The notes under the pieces were generated by a model that did no database searches, had not been told where the DNA came from, and worked only from the letters and a program-made list of their open reading frames with translations. Below, one piece after another: positions 57,786 through 64,000 of a DNA stretch of 64,000 nt. The position numbers were made by a program, and so were the translations under genes. Positions within the stretch are counted from its first letter, which is position 1, and each line of letters opens with the position of its first letter. Source of the DNA: Winogradskya humida (GTDB lineage Bacteria > Actinomycetota > Actinomycetes > Mycobacteriales > Micromonosporaceae); the NCBI RefSeq assembly GCF_016862215.1, contig NZ_BOMN01000012.1, positions 111,143 to 175,142 on the forward strand, read 5' to 3'.

Positions 57786-59141
57786 ATGGCACGACCGACG
57801 GTGCTCACCCGTCCCGCTCTCGCCGACCGGTTCGCCGCGTCGGCGAGAGCGCCCGGAGCTCTGCTGAGCGACGACGAGTTCGACGGATGGTTCGCCGGGC
57901 GGCGCCACGCGTCCCGCTTCGCCGTCGAGCGGATCCCGCTCGCCGGGCTGCGCGGCTGGCACGAGGATCCCGGCACCGGCAACCTCGTCCACGAGACCGG
58001 CCGGTTCTTCACCGTCGAGGGCCTGAGCGTACGCACCGGCACCCCGCACTCCTGGATGCAGCCGATCATCCAGCAGAGCGAGATCGGCATCCTGGGCCTG
58101 GCGGTCAAGGAGTTCGACGGGGTGCTGCACCTGCTGATGCAGGCGAAGATGGAACCGGGCAACGTGGGCCTGGTCCAGCTGTCCCCCACCGTGCAGGCCA
58201 CCCGCAGCAACTACGTGGGCGTGCATCGCGGCCGGCCGATCACCCACCTCGACTACTTCACCCAGCCGGGCCGCAGCCGGGTGCTCGTCGACGTGCTGCA
58301 GTCCGAGCAGGGCTCCTGGTTCCTGCACAAACGCAACCGCAACATGATCGTCGAGGTCACCGAGGACGTCCCCGAGCACCCCGACTTCTGCTGGCTGACC
58401 CTCGCGCAGGTCCGCCGTCTGCTCCGGGCCGACAACGTGATCAACATGGACGCCCGCTCGGTGCTGTCCTGCGTGCCCGAGCCCGCCGGGGACGAGGGCA
58501 CGGCCCGGCACTCCGGCGGCGAGCTGCTGCGCTGGCTCACCGACGTCAAGGCCCGCGCCGACCTGCAGCAGCGGCTCGTCCCGCTGCGCGGGATCACCGG
58601 CTGGCACCGGAGCGGCGACGCCATCCGGCACGACGAGGGCCGGTTCTTCGAGGTCGTCGCGATCGAGGCGGCGGCCGGCAACCGCGAGGTGGGGCACTGG
58701 ACGCAGCCGCTGATCGCGCCGGTCGGGCAGGGCATCGCGGCGTTCCTGACCCGGCCGATCGGCGGGGTGCCGCACCTGCTCGTGCAGGCCAAGATGGAGG
58801 CCGGCGTACGCGACGTGGCCGAGCTCGCGCCGACGTTCCAGGCGCTGCCGGCCAACTTCGCGGGAGCCCCGGACCGGCTCCGGCCGCGTTTCCTCGACGA
58901 GGTGCTGGCCGCGAGCGGGACGGCGCTGCGTTACGACAGCGTGCAGTCCGAGGAGGGCGGCCGGTTCCACCACGCGACCAACCGCTACCAGGTGATCGAG
59001 GTGGGCACCGGCTTCCCGCTCGACGAGCCGCCCGGCTTCCGGTGGGTCACACCCGGGCAGCTGCGAGCGCTCCTGCAGCATCCGTACTACGTCAACGTGC
59101 AGGCGCGCAGTCTGCTGGCCGGGCTGGGTGCCGTCCGATGA
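57786..59141 (+). CDS. NDP-hexose 2,3-dehydratase (EvaA/TylX3-like)
   Basis: A 451-residue protein built of two similar halves, as in the family: GWHEDPGTGNLVHETGRFFTVEGL and GWHRSGDAIRHDEGRFFEVVAI; MQPIIQQSEIGILGL and TQPLIAPVGQGIAAF; MQAKMEPGNVGLVQLSPT and VQAKMEAGVRDVAELAPT. It removes water from C2/C3 of NDP-4-keto-6-deoxyglucose to start 2-deoxygenation. ATG 57786 has a GGAGGAGG site. ATGA overlap with the 3-ketoreductase. Predicts a 2,6-dideoxysugar. Confidence 0.93.
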   Translation: MARPTVLTRPALADRFAASARAPGALLSDDEFDGWFAGRRHASRFAVERIPLAGLRGWHEDPGTGNLVHETGRFFTVEGLSVRTGTPHSWMQPIIQQSEIGILGLAVKEFDGVLHLLMQAKMEPGNVGLVQLSPTVQATRSNYVGVHRGRPITHLDYFTQPGRSRVLVDVLQSEQGSWFLHKRNRNMIVEVTEDVPEHPDFCWLTLAQVRRLLRADNVINMDARSVLSCVPEPAGDEGTARHSGGELLRWLTDVKARADLQQRLVPLRGITGWHRSGDAIRHDEGRFFEVVAIEAAAGNREVGHWTQPLIAPVGQGIAAFLTRPIGGVPHLLVQAKMEAGVRDVAELAPTFQALPANFAGAPDRLRPRFLDEVLAASGTALRYDSVQSEEGGRFHHATNRYQVIEVGTGFPLDEPPGFRWVTPGQLRALLQHPYYVNVQARSLLAGLGAVR

Positions 59142-60121
59142 TCCCGCTGCGGATCGGGGTGCTCGGGGCGGCCGACATCGCCGTACGCCGCACGCTGCCC
59201 GCGCTGCGCACGATCCCTGATGACGCCGTCCTCGTCGCGGTGGCCAGCCGTGCGCCGGACCGGGCCGCGTGGCTCGCCGGTCAGTACGGCGCCCGCGCGT
59301 ACGGCTCGTACGCCGCACTGCTCGACGACCCGGACGTCGACGCGGTGTATCTGCCGTTGCCGGCCGGGCTGCACGGGCCGTGGATCGAGCGCTGCCTCGC
59401 GGCCGGGAAACACGTGCTGGCGGAGAAGCCGCTGGCCACCGACCGGGCGACCGCCGAGCGGCTGCTGCGGCTGGCCACCGCCAGGGGCCTGGTCCTCGCG
59501 GAGAACATGACCTTCCCGTTCCACTCCCAGCACACGGCGGTGGCCCGGCTCGTGATCGCGGGCCGCATCGGCGAGCTGCGCAGCGTGCAGGCGTCGTTCT
59601 GCGTGCCGCCGCGCCCGGCCGGCGACATCCGCTATCAGGCGGCGCTCGGCGGTGGATCGCTGCTGGACCAGGGCGTCTATCCGATACGGGCGGCGTTGCT
59701 GCATCTCGGCCCCGGGCTACGGGTGGACGCCGCGACACTGCGCCACGACCCGGTTCGCGCCGTCGACCTCGGTGGCACGGCCCGGCTGTGCGGCCCGGAC
59801 GGCACCGAGGCGCGGCTGGTCTTCGGCATGGACGGCGACTACTCCTGCCACTACGAGCTGACGGGCACCCGCGGCTCGATCCGTGTGCAACGCGCCTTCA
59901 CCACGCCGCCCGGCCTGGCGCCGCAGGTCTGGCTGCAGAACGACGACACCCCCGGCCACGCCCTCGATCTGCCGCCCGACGACCAGTTCGCCCGCTGCCT
60001 GAGCACCTTTGTGGCGCGGGTCCGCGCCGGCTCCGAGCCGGGCCCCGGCCCGCTGCTGCAGGCCGCCGCGGTCGACGACATCCGGTCCTTCTCGACCATC
60101 ACCTCAGGGAGCTCTCGGTGA
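59138..60121 (+). CDS. NDP-hexose 3-ketoreductase (Gfo/Idh/MocA family)
   Basis: A 327-residue oxidoreductase: Rossmann start IGVLGAADIAVRRTLPAL, the EKP motif in HVLAEKPLAT (Lys for catalysis) and GGGSLLDQGVYPIRAAL in the C-terminal sheet domain. In deoxysugar pathways it reduces the 3-keto product of the 2,3-dehydratase. It overlaps genes on both sides (ATGA, GTGA), confirming the order dehydratase, 3-reductase, 4-reductase. Confidence 0.92.
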   Translation: MIPLRIGVLGAADIAVRRTLPALRTIPDDAVLVAVASRAPDRAAWLAGQYGARAYGSYAALLDDPDVDAVYLPLPAGLHGPWIERCLAAGKHVLAEKPLATDRATAERLLRLATARGLVLAENMTFPFHSQHTAVARLVIAGRIGELRSVQASFCVPPRPAGDIRYQAALGGGSLLDQGVYPIRAALLHLGPGLRVDAATLRHDPVRAVDLGGTARLCGPDGTEARLVFGMDGDYSCHYELTGTRGSIRVQRAFTTPPGLAPQVWLQNDDTPGHALDLPPDDQFARCLSTFVARVRAGSEPGPGPLLQAAAVDDIRSFSTITSGSSR

Positions 60122-61116
60122 CATCGTCCCCTCATCGCCGGGTCACGGTCCTCGGCGGCACCGGCTTCGCCGGACGCCACATCGCCACCGCGTTCGCTGC
60201 TGCCGGCTGGCACGTCACGGTCGCGGCCCGACACCCCCACAGATCAGGCTTCGCGTACGCCCACCTCGACCTTTCCGCACCACCGGCAACCGTGGCGACG
60301 GCGCTGCGAGGCACCGAACCTGACGTCGTCGTCAACGCCGCCGGCGCCTACTGGGGGCTGAGCGGCACCGCGTTGCACGACGCGCTGGCCGGCACCACCG
60401 AGCGGCTCCTCGCGGCGTGGCCCCTGCTCGGCTCACAACCCCGGCTGATCCACCTCGGCAGCGTCATGGAGTACGCCCCGGTCTCCGGCCGGGTGCTGCT
60501 CCACGAACGCTCACCGGTGGACGCGGCAACCCCGTACGGTGCGGCCAAGCTGCACGCGACCCGCGCCGTTCAGAAGGCGGCCGGCGTTCCCGCGCTGGTG
60601 CTGCGCGTGACGAACTCGGTCGGCCCCGGCGTCGACGCCGCCAGCCTGCTCGGCAAGGTCGCCCACGCGCTGGGCACCGCCCGGCGCGACGGCACCACAG
60701 CGCGGATCGTCCTGGCCCCACTGCATGCCCAGCGTGACTACCTCGACGTCCGCGACCTGGGCGACGCCGTGGTCGCCGCCGCGGTCCACGGCGAGCCCGG
60801 GCAGCTCATCAACATCGGCAGCGGTTCCGCGATCGGCGTGCGTGAGCTGGTCGACGGGCTGATCGCGGCCAGCGGCGTCCCGGCCCGGGTCGAGGAACGC
60901 ACCGACGCGCCCTCCTCCCCGGGCGCCGTCGCCGACTGGCTGGCCGTGGACCCGGCAACCGCCATCCGGCTGCTGGGCTGGCGGGCACGCCGCCCGATCG
61001 ACCGCGCGGTCACCGACCTGTGGCAGTCCTCAAAAATCGACGACCTCCACTCGATCGGCGATCGATCCCGCGTGGATGCCGGTGCCGCACAGTCGATCTC
61101 GACCTACCGGAGGTGA
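60118..61116 (+). CDS. NDP-hexose 4-ketoreductase (SDR-type NAD-dependent epimerase family)
   Basis: A 332-residue extended SDR: VTVLGGTGFAGRHIATAF at the N-terminus, catalytic YGAAK (Tyr-X3-Lys) in TPYGAAKLHA and the preceding Ser in LGSVMEYA. Members reduce the C4 ketone of NDP-deoxyhexoses as the last sugar step. GTG start at the overlap. A Ser/Arg-rich tail (from about 310) is extra. It stops 3 bases before the DUF1772 gene. Confidence 0.88.
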   Translation: MTSSPHRRVTVLGGTGFAGRHIATAFAAAGWHVTVAARHPHRSGFAYAHLDLSAPPATVATALRGTEPDVVVNAAGAYWGLSGTALHDALAGTTERLLAAWPLLGSQPRLIHLGSVMEYAPVSGRVLLHERSPVDAATPYGAAKLHATRAVQKAAGVPALVLRVTNSVGPGVDAASLLGKVAHALGTARRDGTTARIVLAPLHAQRDYLDVRDLGDAVVAAAVHGEPGQLINIGSGSAIGVRELVDGLIAASGVPARVEERTDAPSSPGAVADWLAVDPATAIRLLGWRARRPIDRAVTDLWQSSKIDDLHSIGDRSRVDAGAAQSISTYRR

Positions 61117-61118
61117 TC

Positions 61119-61595
61119 ATGTCTTTCCTGTTCGCGGCCGCACTGATCGGATCAGGCCTGCTGGCGGGGACGCTGTTCGGCGTCGCCGTGGGTGTGGTCC
61201 CGGCGTTCGCGGCGGTCCCGGCCGGCGAGTACGTGCGGATCCACCGGGTCGTCGGCGCCGGCTTCGACCGGGTCATGCCGTTCATCGTCATCGCGACCAG
61301 CGCGGGCGACCTCATCGTCGCCCCGGCCGTCGGCGGCCCGGCCCGGGTCCTGCTGCTCGCCGCCGTGGTGCTGCAGGCCGGCGTCGCCGCCACCTCCCAG
61401 CTCGGCAACGTACCCATCAACCGGCGGGTGCGGTCACTCCCCGCCGGACCACTGCCGGACGGCTGGGCCGACCCCCGGTCCGCGTGGCGGCGCTGGCACC
61501 TGCTTCGGACCTCGTTCGCCCTCGCCGCGCTGACGGCTCACGCCCTCGCGGCCCTGTCCCTCATCCACCCCGCGCTCGAAGGAAGCCTGTCATGA
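61119..61595 (+). CDS. DUF1772 (anthrone oxygenase-like) membrane protein
   Basis: A 158-residue membrane protein with four hydrophobic segments: FLFAAALIGSGLLAGTLFG, VMPFIVIATSAGDLIV, VLLLAAVVLQAGVAAT and LRTSFALAALTAHALA. The segment QLGNVPINRRV matches the DUF1772 pattern, whose members include anthrone oxygenases in aromatic polyketide pathways. ATG 61119 with a CGGAGGTG site; ATGA overlap with the methyltransferase. No anthrone precursor machinery is present, so the role is unclear. Confidence 0.85.
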   Translation: MSFLFAAALIGSGLLAGTLFGVAVGVVPAFAAVPAGEYVRIHRVVGAGFDRVMPFIVIATSAGDLIVAPAVGGPARVLLLAAVVLQAGVAATSQLGNVPINRRVRSLPAGPLPDGWADPRSAWRRWHLLRTSFALAALTAHALAALSLIHPALEGSLS

Positions 61596-62638
61596 CGATT
61601 GCCCCCGCACCCGCCCCGGTCGCCGCGGCCGCGCTGCGCACCCCCACCGACGTCAAGCGCCTGGCCAACGCGTTCTGCCACGCGCAGCTGCTGCTCACCG
61701 CCGACGAGCTCGGCCTCTTCGCCGACCTCGGCAGCCATAGTCCCTCCACACAGGAGCAGATCACCGAGCGGCTCGGGCTCGACGGGCGCGGCACGGGCGA
61801 TTTCCTCGACGGCCTGGTGCTGCTCGGGCTGATCGAGCTGACCGGCGACGTCTACACGCTGACGGACGTGGCCACCGAGACGCTGGTGCCCGGCACTCCC
61901 CGCTACATCGGCGGTTTCCTGCGCCGCGCGTCCCGGATGCTGTATCCCGCGTGGGGTCAGCTCGGTGCCGCACTACGGACGGGACAGCCCCAGACCGCGG
62001 GCGCCGGACCGGACGCGTTCCTGCGGATGCTCGCGGATCCGGCGCAGCGCAGCGCGTACCTCACCATGATGGACTCGGCCAGCGGCCTGGTCGCGCCGCA
62101 CCTGATCCGGGCATTCCCCTGGTCCGCGTATGCCTCCGTGCTCGACGTGGGCGGCTGCCGCGGCAACCTGGTGGGACGCCTGCTCGGCGCGTACCCGGAG
62201 CTTCGGGGTGCGGTCTTCGACCTGCCGCCGATGGCGGAGCCCTTCCAGGAGCACACCACGGCGCTCGGCGTCGCCGAACGGGCCACGTTCCACGCCGGTG
62301 ACTTCTTCCACGAGGACCTGCCCACCGCGAACGTCGTGATGCTCGGCCACGTCCTGCACAACTGGTCCCCCGAGGAGCGCGCCGCCCTGGTCACCCGGGC
62401 CTGGGCCGCGGTCGCCCCCGGCGGCGCCCTGCTGATCTACGACGCGATGCTCCCCGAAACCCCCACCGACCTCCCCCGGACCCTGGTCAGCCTGAACATG
62501 CTCCTGGTCACCGAGGGCGGCTCCGAATACCCCGCGTCGCACTGCCAGGCCTGGCTGACCGCGGCCGGCTGCACCACCACCGAGGTCCACGCCCTCGGCT
62601 CCACCGACACCCTCGTCATCGGTCACAAACCCCGATGA
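61592..62638 (+). CDS. SAM-dependent O-methyltransferase (Methyltransf_2) 2
   Basis: A 348-residue methyltransferase: dimerisation domain VKRLANAFCHAQLLLTADEL, SAM site VLDVGGCRGNLVGRLL and GHVLHNWSPEERAALVTRAW. Different from the methyltransferase at 34710 in sequence but the same class. The SAM loop reads GGCRG rather than GGGxG. Overlaps on both sides tie it to the sugar operon, so it may methylate a sugar hydroxyl or the aglycone. Confidence 0.88.
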   Translation: MTIAPAPAPVAAAALRTPTDVKRLANAFCHAQLLLTADELGLFADLGSHSPSTQEQITERLGLDGRGTGDFLDGLVLLGLIELTGDVYTLTDVATETLVPGTPRYIGGFLRRASRMLYPAWGQLGAALRTGQPQTAGAGPDAFLRMLADPAQRSAYLTMMDSASGLVAPHLIRAFPWSAYASVLDVGGCRGNLVGRLLGAYPELRGAVFDLPPMAEPFQEHTTALGVAERATFHAGDFFHEDLPTANVVMLGHVLHNWSPEERAALVTRAWAAVAPGGALLIYDAMLPETPTDLPRTLVSLNMLLVTEGGSEYPASHCQAWLTAAGCTTTEVHALGSTDTLVIGHKPR

Positions 62639-63465
62639 TCCACATAGATCGGACCCCCATGACCCTCACCCTGAACCGCCGCCGCCTGCTCGCCACCGGC
62701 GCCGCCGGTATCGGCCTGGCGGCTGTGCCCGCTCTGTGCGTCTCCCCCGCCTCGGCCGCTCCGTTGGCCGGGGGCTCCAAGCGCACCCCCGGTACGGCGA
62801 TCACGCTGGACGGCGCCAGCAACAGCCGCGACCTGGGCGGCTATGTCACCGCGGACGGCAAGTGCGTACGCAGCGGCAAGGTCTTCCGCTCGGGCACCCT
62901 GGCCGGGCTGACCACCACCGGCACTCGCCAGCTCGCCGCGCTGGGCGTGAAATGGGCGTTCGACCTACGCAACGACGCCGAACGATACCTGTTCGGCAAG
63001 GGCAAGGTGGGCACGGTCAAGCCCTGGCTCGCCCCGGTCGGCAACGACACGGAGGACAACCCGTACGGCCCGCCCGTCGCCGGCCAGGTCACGGCCTCGG
63101 TGATCGCGGAGTTCCAGTCCTACGTGTCGTTCTCATCGGCCGTGATCTCGGTCGGCTCGATCCTGCGCATGCTGGCCATCCCCGGCGGCCAGCCCCTGCT
63201 CTTCGGCTGCGACTCAGGCTCCGCCCGCAGCGGCTGGACGGCCGCGGTCCTCATGACCGTCCTGGGCGTCCCGCGCGCGCAGGTGAACTCTGAATTCCTG
63301 CTGAGCAACCAGACGCTCGGCGGCCAATACCTCTTCACCGAATACCTCGACGCAGCCTTCGCGAAGGTCGACGAGATCTACGGCGACTGGGCCACCTTCG
63401 TCCAGATCGGCCTGGGCCTCGACGCCGGCGACATCACCGCGCTCAAGTCCAGCCTGCTGTCCTGA
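62635..63465 (+). CDS. Secreted tyrosine/lipid phosphatase-like protein (Tat signal)
   Basis: A 276-residue protein. NRRRLLATGAAGIGLAAVPALC near the start is a Tat-type signal. DGASNSRDLGGY and GKVFRSGTLAGL are hallmarks of the LipA-like tyrosine phosphatase 3 family. The active loop reads GCDSGSARSGWT, a Cys-X5-Arg. ATG 62635 overlaps the previous stop; ATG 62659 is an alternative nearer the signal. Last gene of the operon. An exported phosphatase next to a predicted phosphotransferase (46654) could remove a protective phosphate outside the cell, a hypothesis only. Confidence 0.85.
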   Translation: MIHIDRTPMTLTLNRRRLLATGAAGIGLAAVPALCVSPASAAPLAGGSKRTPGTAITLDGASNSRDLGGYVTADGKCVRSGKVFRSGTLAGLTTTGTRQLAALGVKWAFDLRNDAERYLFGKGKVGTVKPWLAPVGNDTEDNPYGPPVAGQVTASVIAEFQSYVSFSSAVISVGSILRMLAIPGGQPLLFGCDSGSARSGWTAAVLMTVLGVPRAQVNSEFLLSNQTLGGQYLFTEYLDAAFAKVDEIYGDWATFVQIGLGLDAGDITALKSSLLS

Positions 63466-63470
63466 CAACC

Positions 63471-63512
63471 ACGAAGGCTGCCGCCCCCGATCCGAGGGAC
63501 GGCAGCCTTCGT
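63471..63512 (+). terminator. Terminator hairpin of the sugar operon
   Basis: Arms ACGAAGGCTGCCG (63471-63483) and CGGCAGCCTTCGT (63500-63512) are perfect 13-base complements, starting 5 bases after the phosphatase stop. Confidence 0.85.
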
Positions 63513-63611
63513 CGTGCGGCTCGTGTTTCCACGTCGGGTCCGGCTCTGTCCGAGTCGATCCGACCGGCTACGAGGGTCGGCGTAGACCCTCGCCGGAGGC
63601 CTTACCCGGGT

Positions 63612-63710
63612 GGGAACGAGGCACGAAATTGCGCCCAAACCCGTGATGCCGCAACGTCCTGCGGCGTCAGCTGTCAAATGTGGGCCAATCACGTCCGGCC
63701 CGAAAACGTG
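63612..63710 (+). repeat. Dispersed element, copy C
   Basis: Aligns with copies A and B (2445-2649 minus, 3296-3500 plus). Shared parts are AAATTGCG, CCGCAACGT, GCGGCGTCAGCTGTCAA and CCAATCACGTC. The inverted-repeat arms (63620-63633 and 63650-63663) keep the 16-base spacer despite sequence changes. It is more diverged than A from B. Confidence 0.65.
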
Positions 63711-64000
63711 TGTTCTGCGGTCAGACTCGAGTGCCCGGACTTGACGAACAGAACCGTATAAAATTGCGGCATCCCGGCGCCCTGCGCAATATCTAGCCTC
63801 GCGGCGTTGCGGCCGTGAGTGTCCCCGAGCCGGCGAGTTACATCCGGGCCGGCCGCGGACGTTGTCACGGGTCATCCTGACCACCTAGCTGCCAATGACG
63901 TCGCCCGACTGGTCGGTGTCATGGCCGAATGGTCGCGGAGCCCGCCACCACCGCCCACTGGCCGCGACCGAGTTGTCGCCGTCCATGCCGCGAGGCTAGA

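Larger units (their letters stand above)
63466..64000. other. Gene-free window end with dispersed element copy C
   Basis: A 535-base stretch after the last stop. It holds a terminator (63471-63512) and a copy of the dispersed element (63612-63710). Apparent frames, including a 168-residue one on the minus strand, show no domain and run through the repeat. Beyond 63720 I see no gene or clear signal. Confidence 0.65.

Noticed and set aside
63378..63884. A 168-residue minus-strand frame at the window end
   Set aside because: It runs through the terminator and the dispersed element and antisense of the phosphatase. Its likeness to translated copy B reflects the repeat, not a protein family.

Overview
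The window is high-GC DNA with actinomycete-type gene organisation: GTG starts, dense ATGA/GTGA/TGATG stop-start overlaps, SARP and LuxR regulators, F420-type enzymes and type II-style deoxysugar genes. It looks like part of a large secondary-metabolism region in a filamentous actinomycete. Gene style would suit a Micromonosporaceae member, but that is inference.

Layout. 1-2234: end of a metabolic operon (5'-truncated amidohydrolase, NIPSNAP-like protein, flavin/PNPOx-fold protein). 2235-3601: gene-free, repeat-rich gap with two inverted copies of a dispersed element, a long hairpin and low-complexity tracts. 3602-17125: one tightly packed minus-strand operon of 13 genes with a predicted promoter at 17172-17201 and a terminator at 3547-3581. 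17352-23793: mixed genes (VOC protein, M20 peptidase, DJ-1/AraC regulator, APC permease, atypical LuxR regulator with a TTA codon, cupin). 23891-29806: regulatory patch with two SARPs, a small exported peptide, a transthyretin-like protein and small unknowns. 29933-63465: a second biosynthetic region, mostly plus strand. 63466-64000: gene-free end carrying a third copy of the dispersed element.

Operon 1 (3602-17125) is the most interesting system. It has a lysine/ornithine N-hydroxylase, a metal-binding cupin and a methionyl-tRNA-synthetase-like ligase side by side. This is the set that forms N-N bonds (hydrazines) in pathways such as s56-p1, where cupin and MetRS-like parts are fused; here they are two coupled genes. 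The same operon carries an ACP, an FkbH-like glyceryl-ACP synthase and a KAS III-like enzyme, two ATP-grasp ligases, a DDAH-like guanidine hydrolase, a family 5 solute-binding protein without a visible signal peptide, and a cation/proton antiporter. I infer a hydrazine-containing, ligase-assembled small molecule possibly joined to a glycerate-derived C3 unit. I do not recognise a known product.

Region 2 (29933-63465) encodes an arylamine N-acetyltransferase-like amide synthase, a single-module acyl ligase-KR-ACP protein, two methyltransferases, three P450s with a ferredoxin, two glycosyltransferases, F420-type and flavin redox enzymes, an aminotransferase, a rifampicin-phosphotransferase-like enzyme, an ACMSD-like decarboxylase/hydrolase, a MarR switch with an FAD monooxygenase, a fused asymmetric ABC exporter and deoxysugar genes (2,3-dehydratase, 3-ketoreductase, 4-ketoreductase, 3,5-epimerase). 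It reads as a glycosylated and methylated amide-type product made without a ketosynthase in this window. NDP-glucose synthase and 4,6-dehydratase genes are not present here. Whether operon 1 and region 2 make one compound or two cannot be settled from sequence alone.
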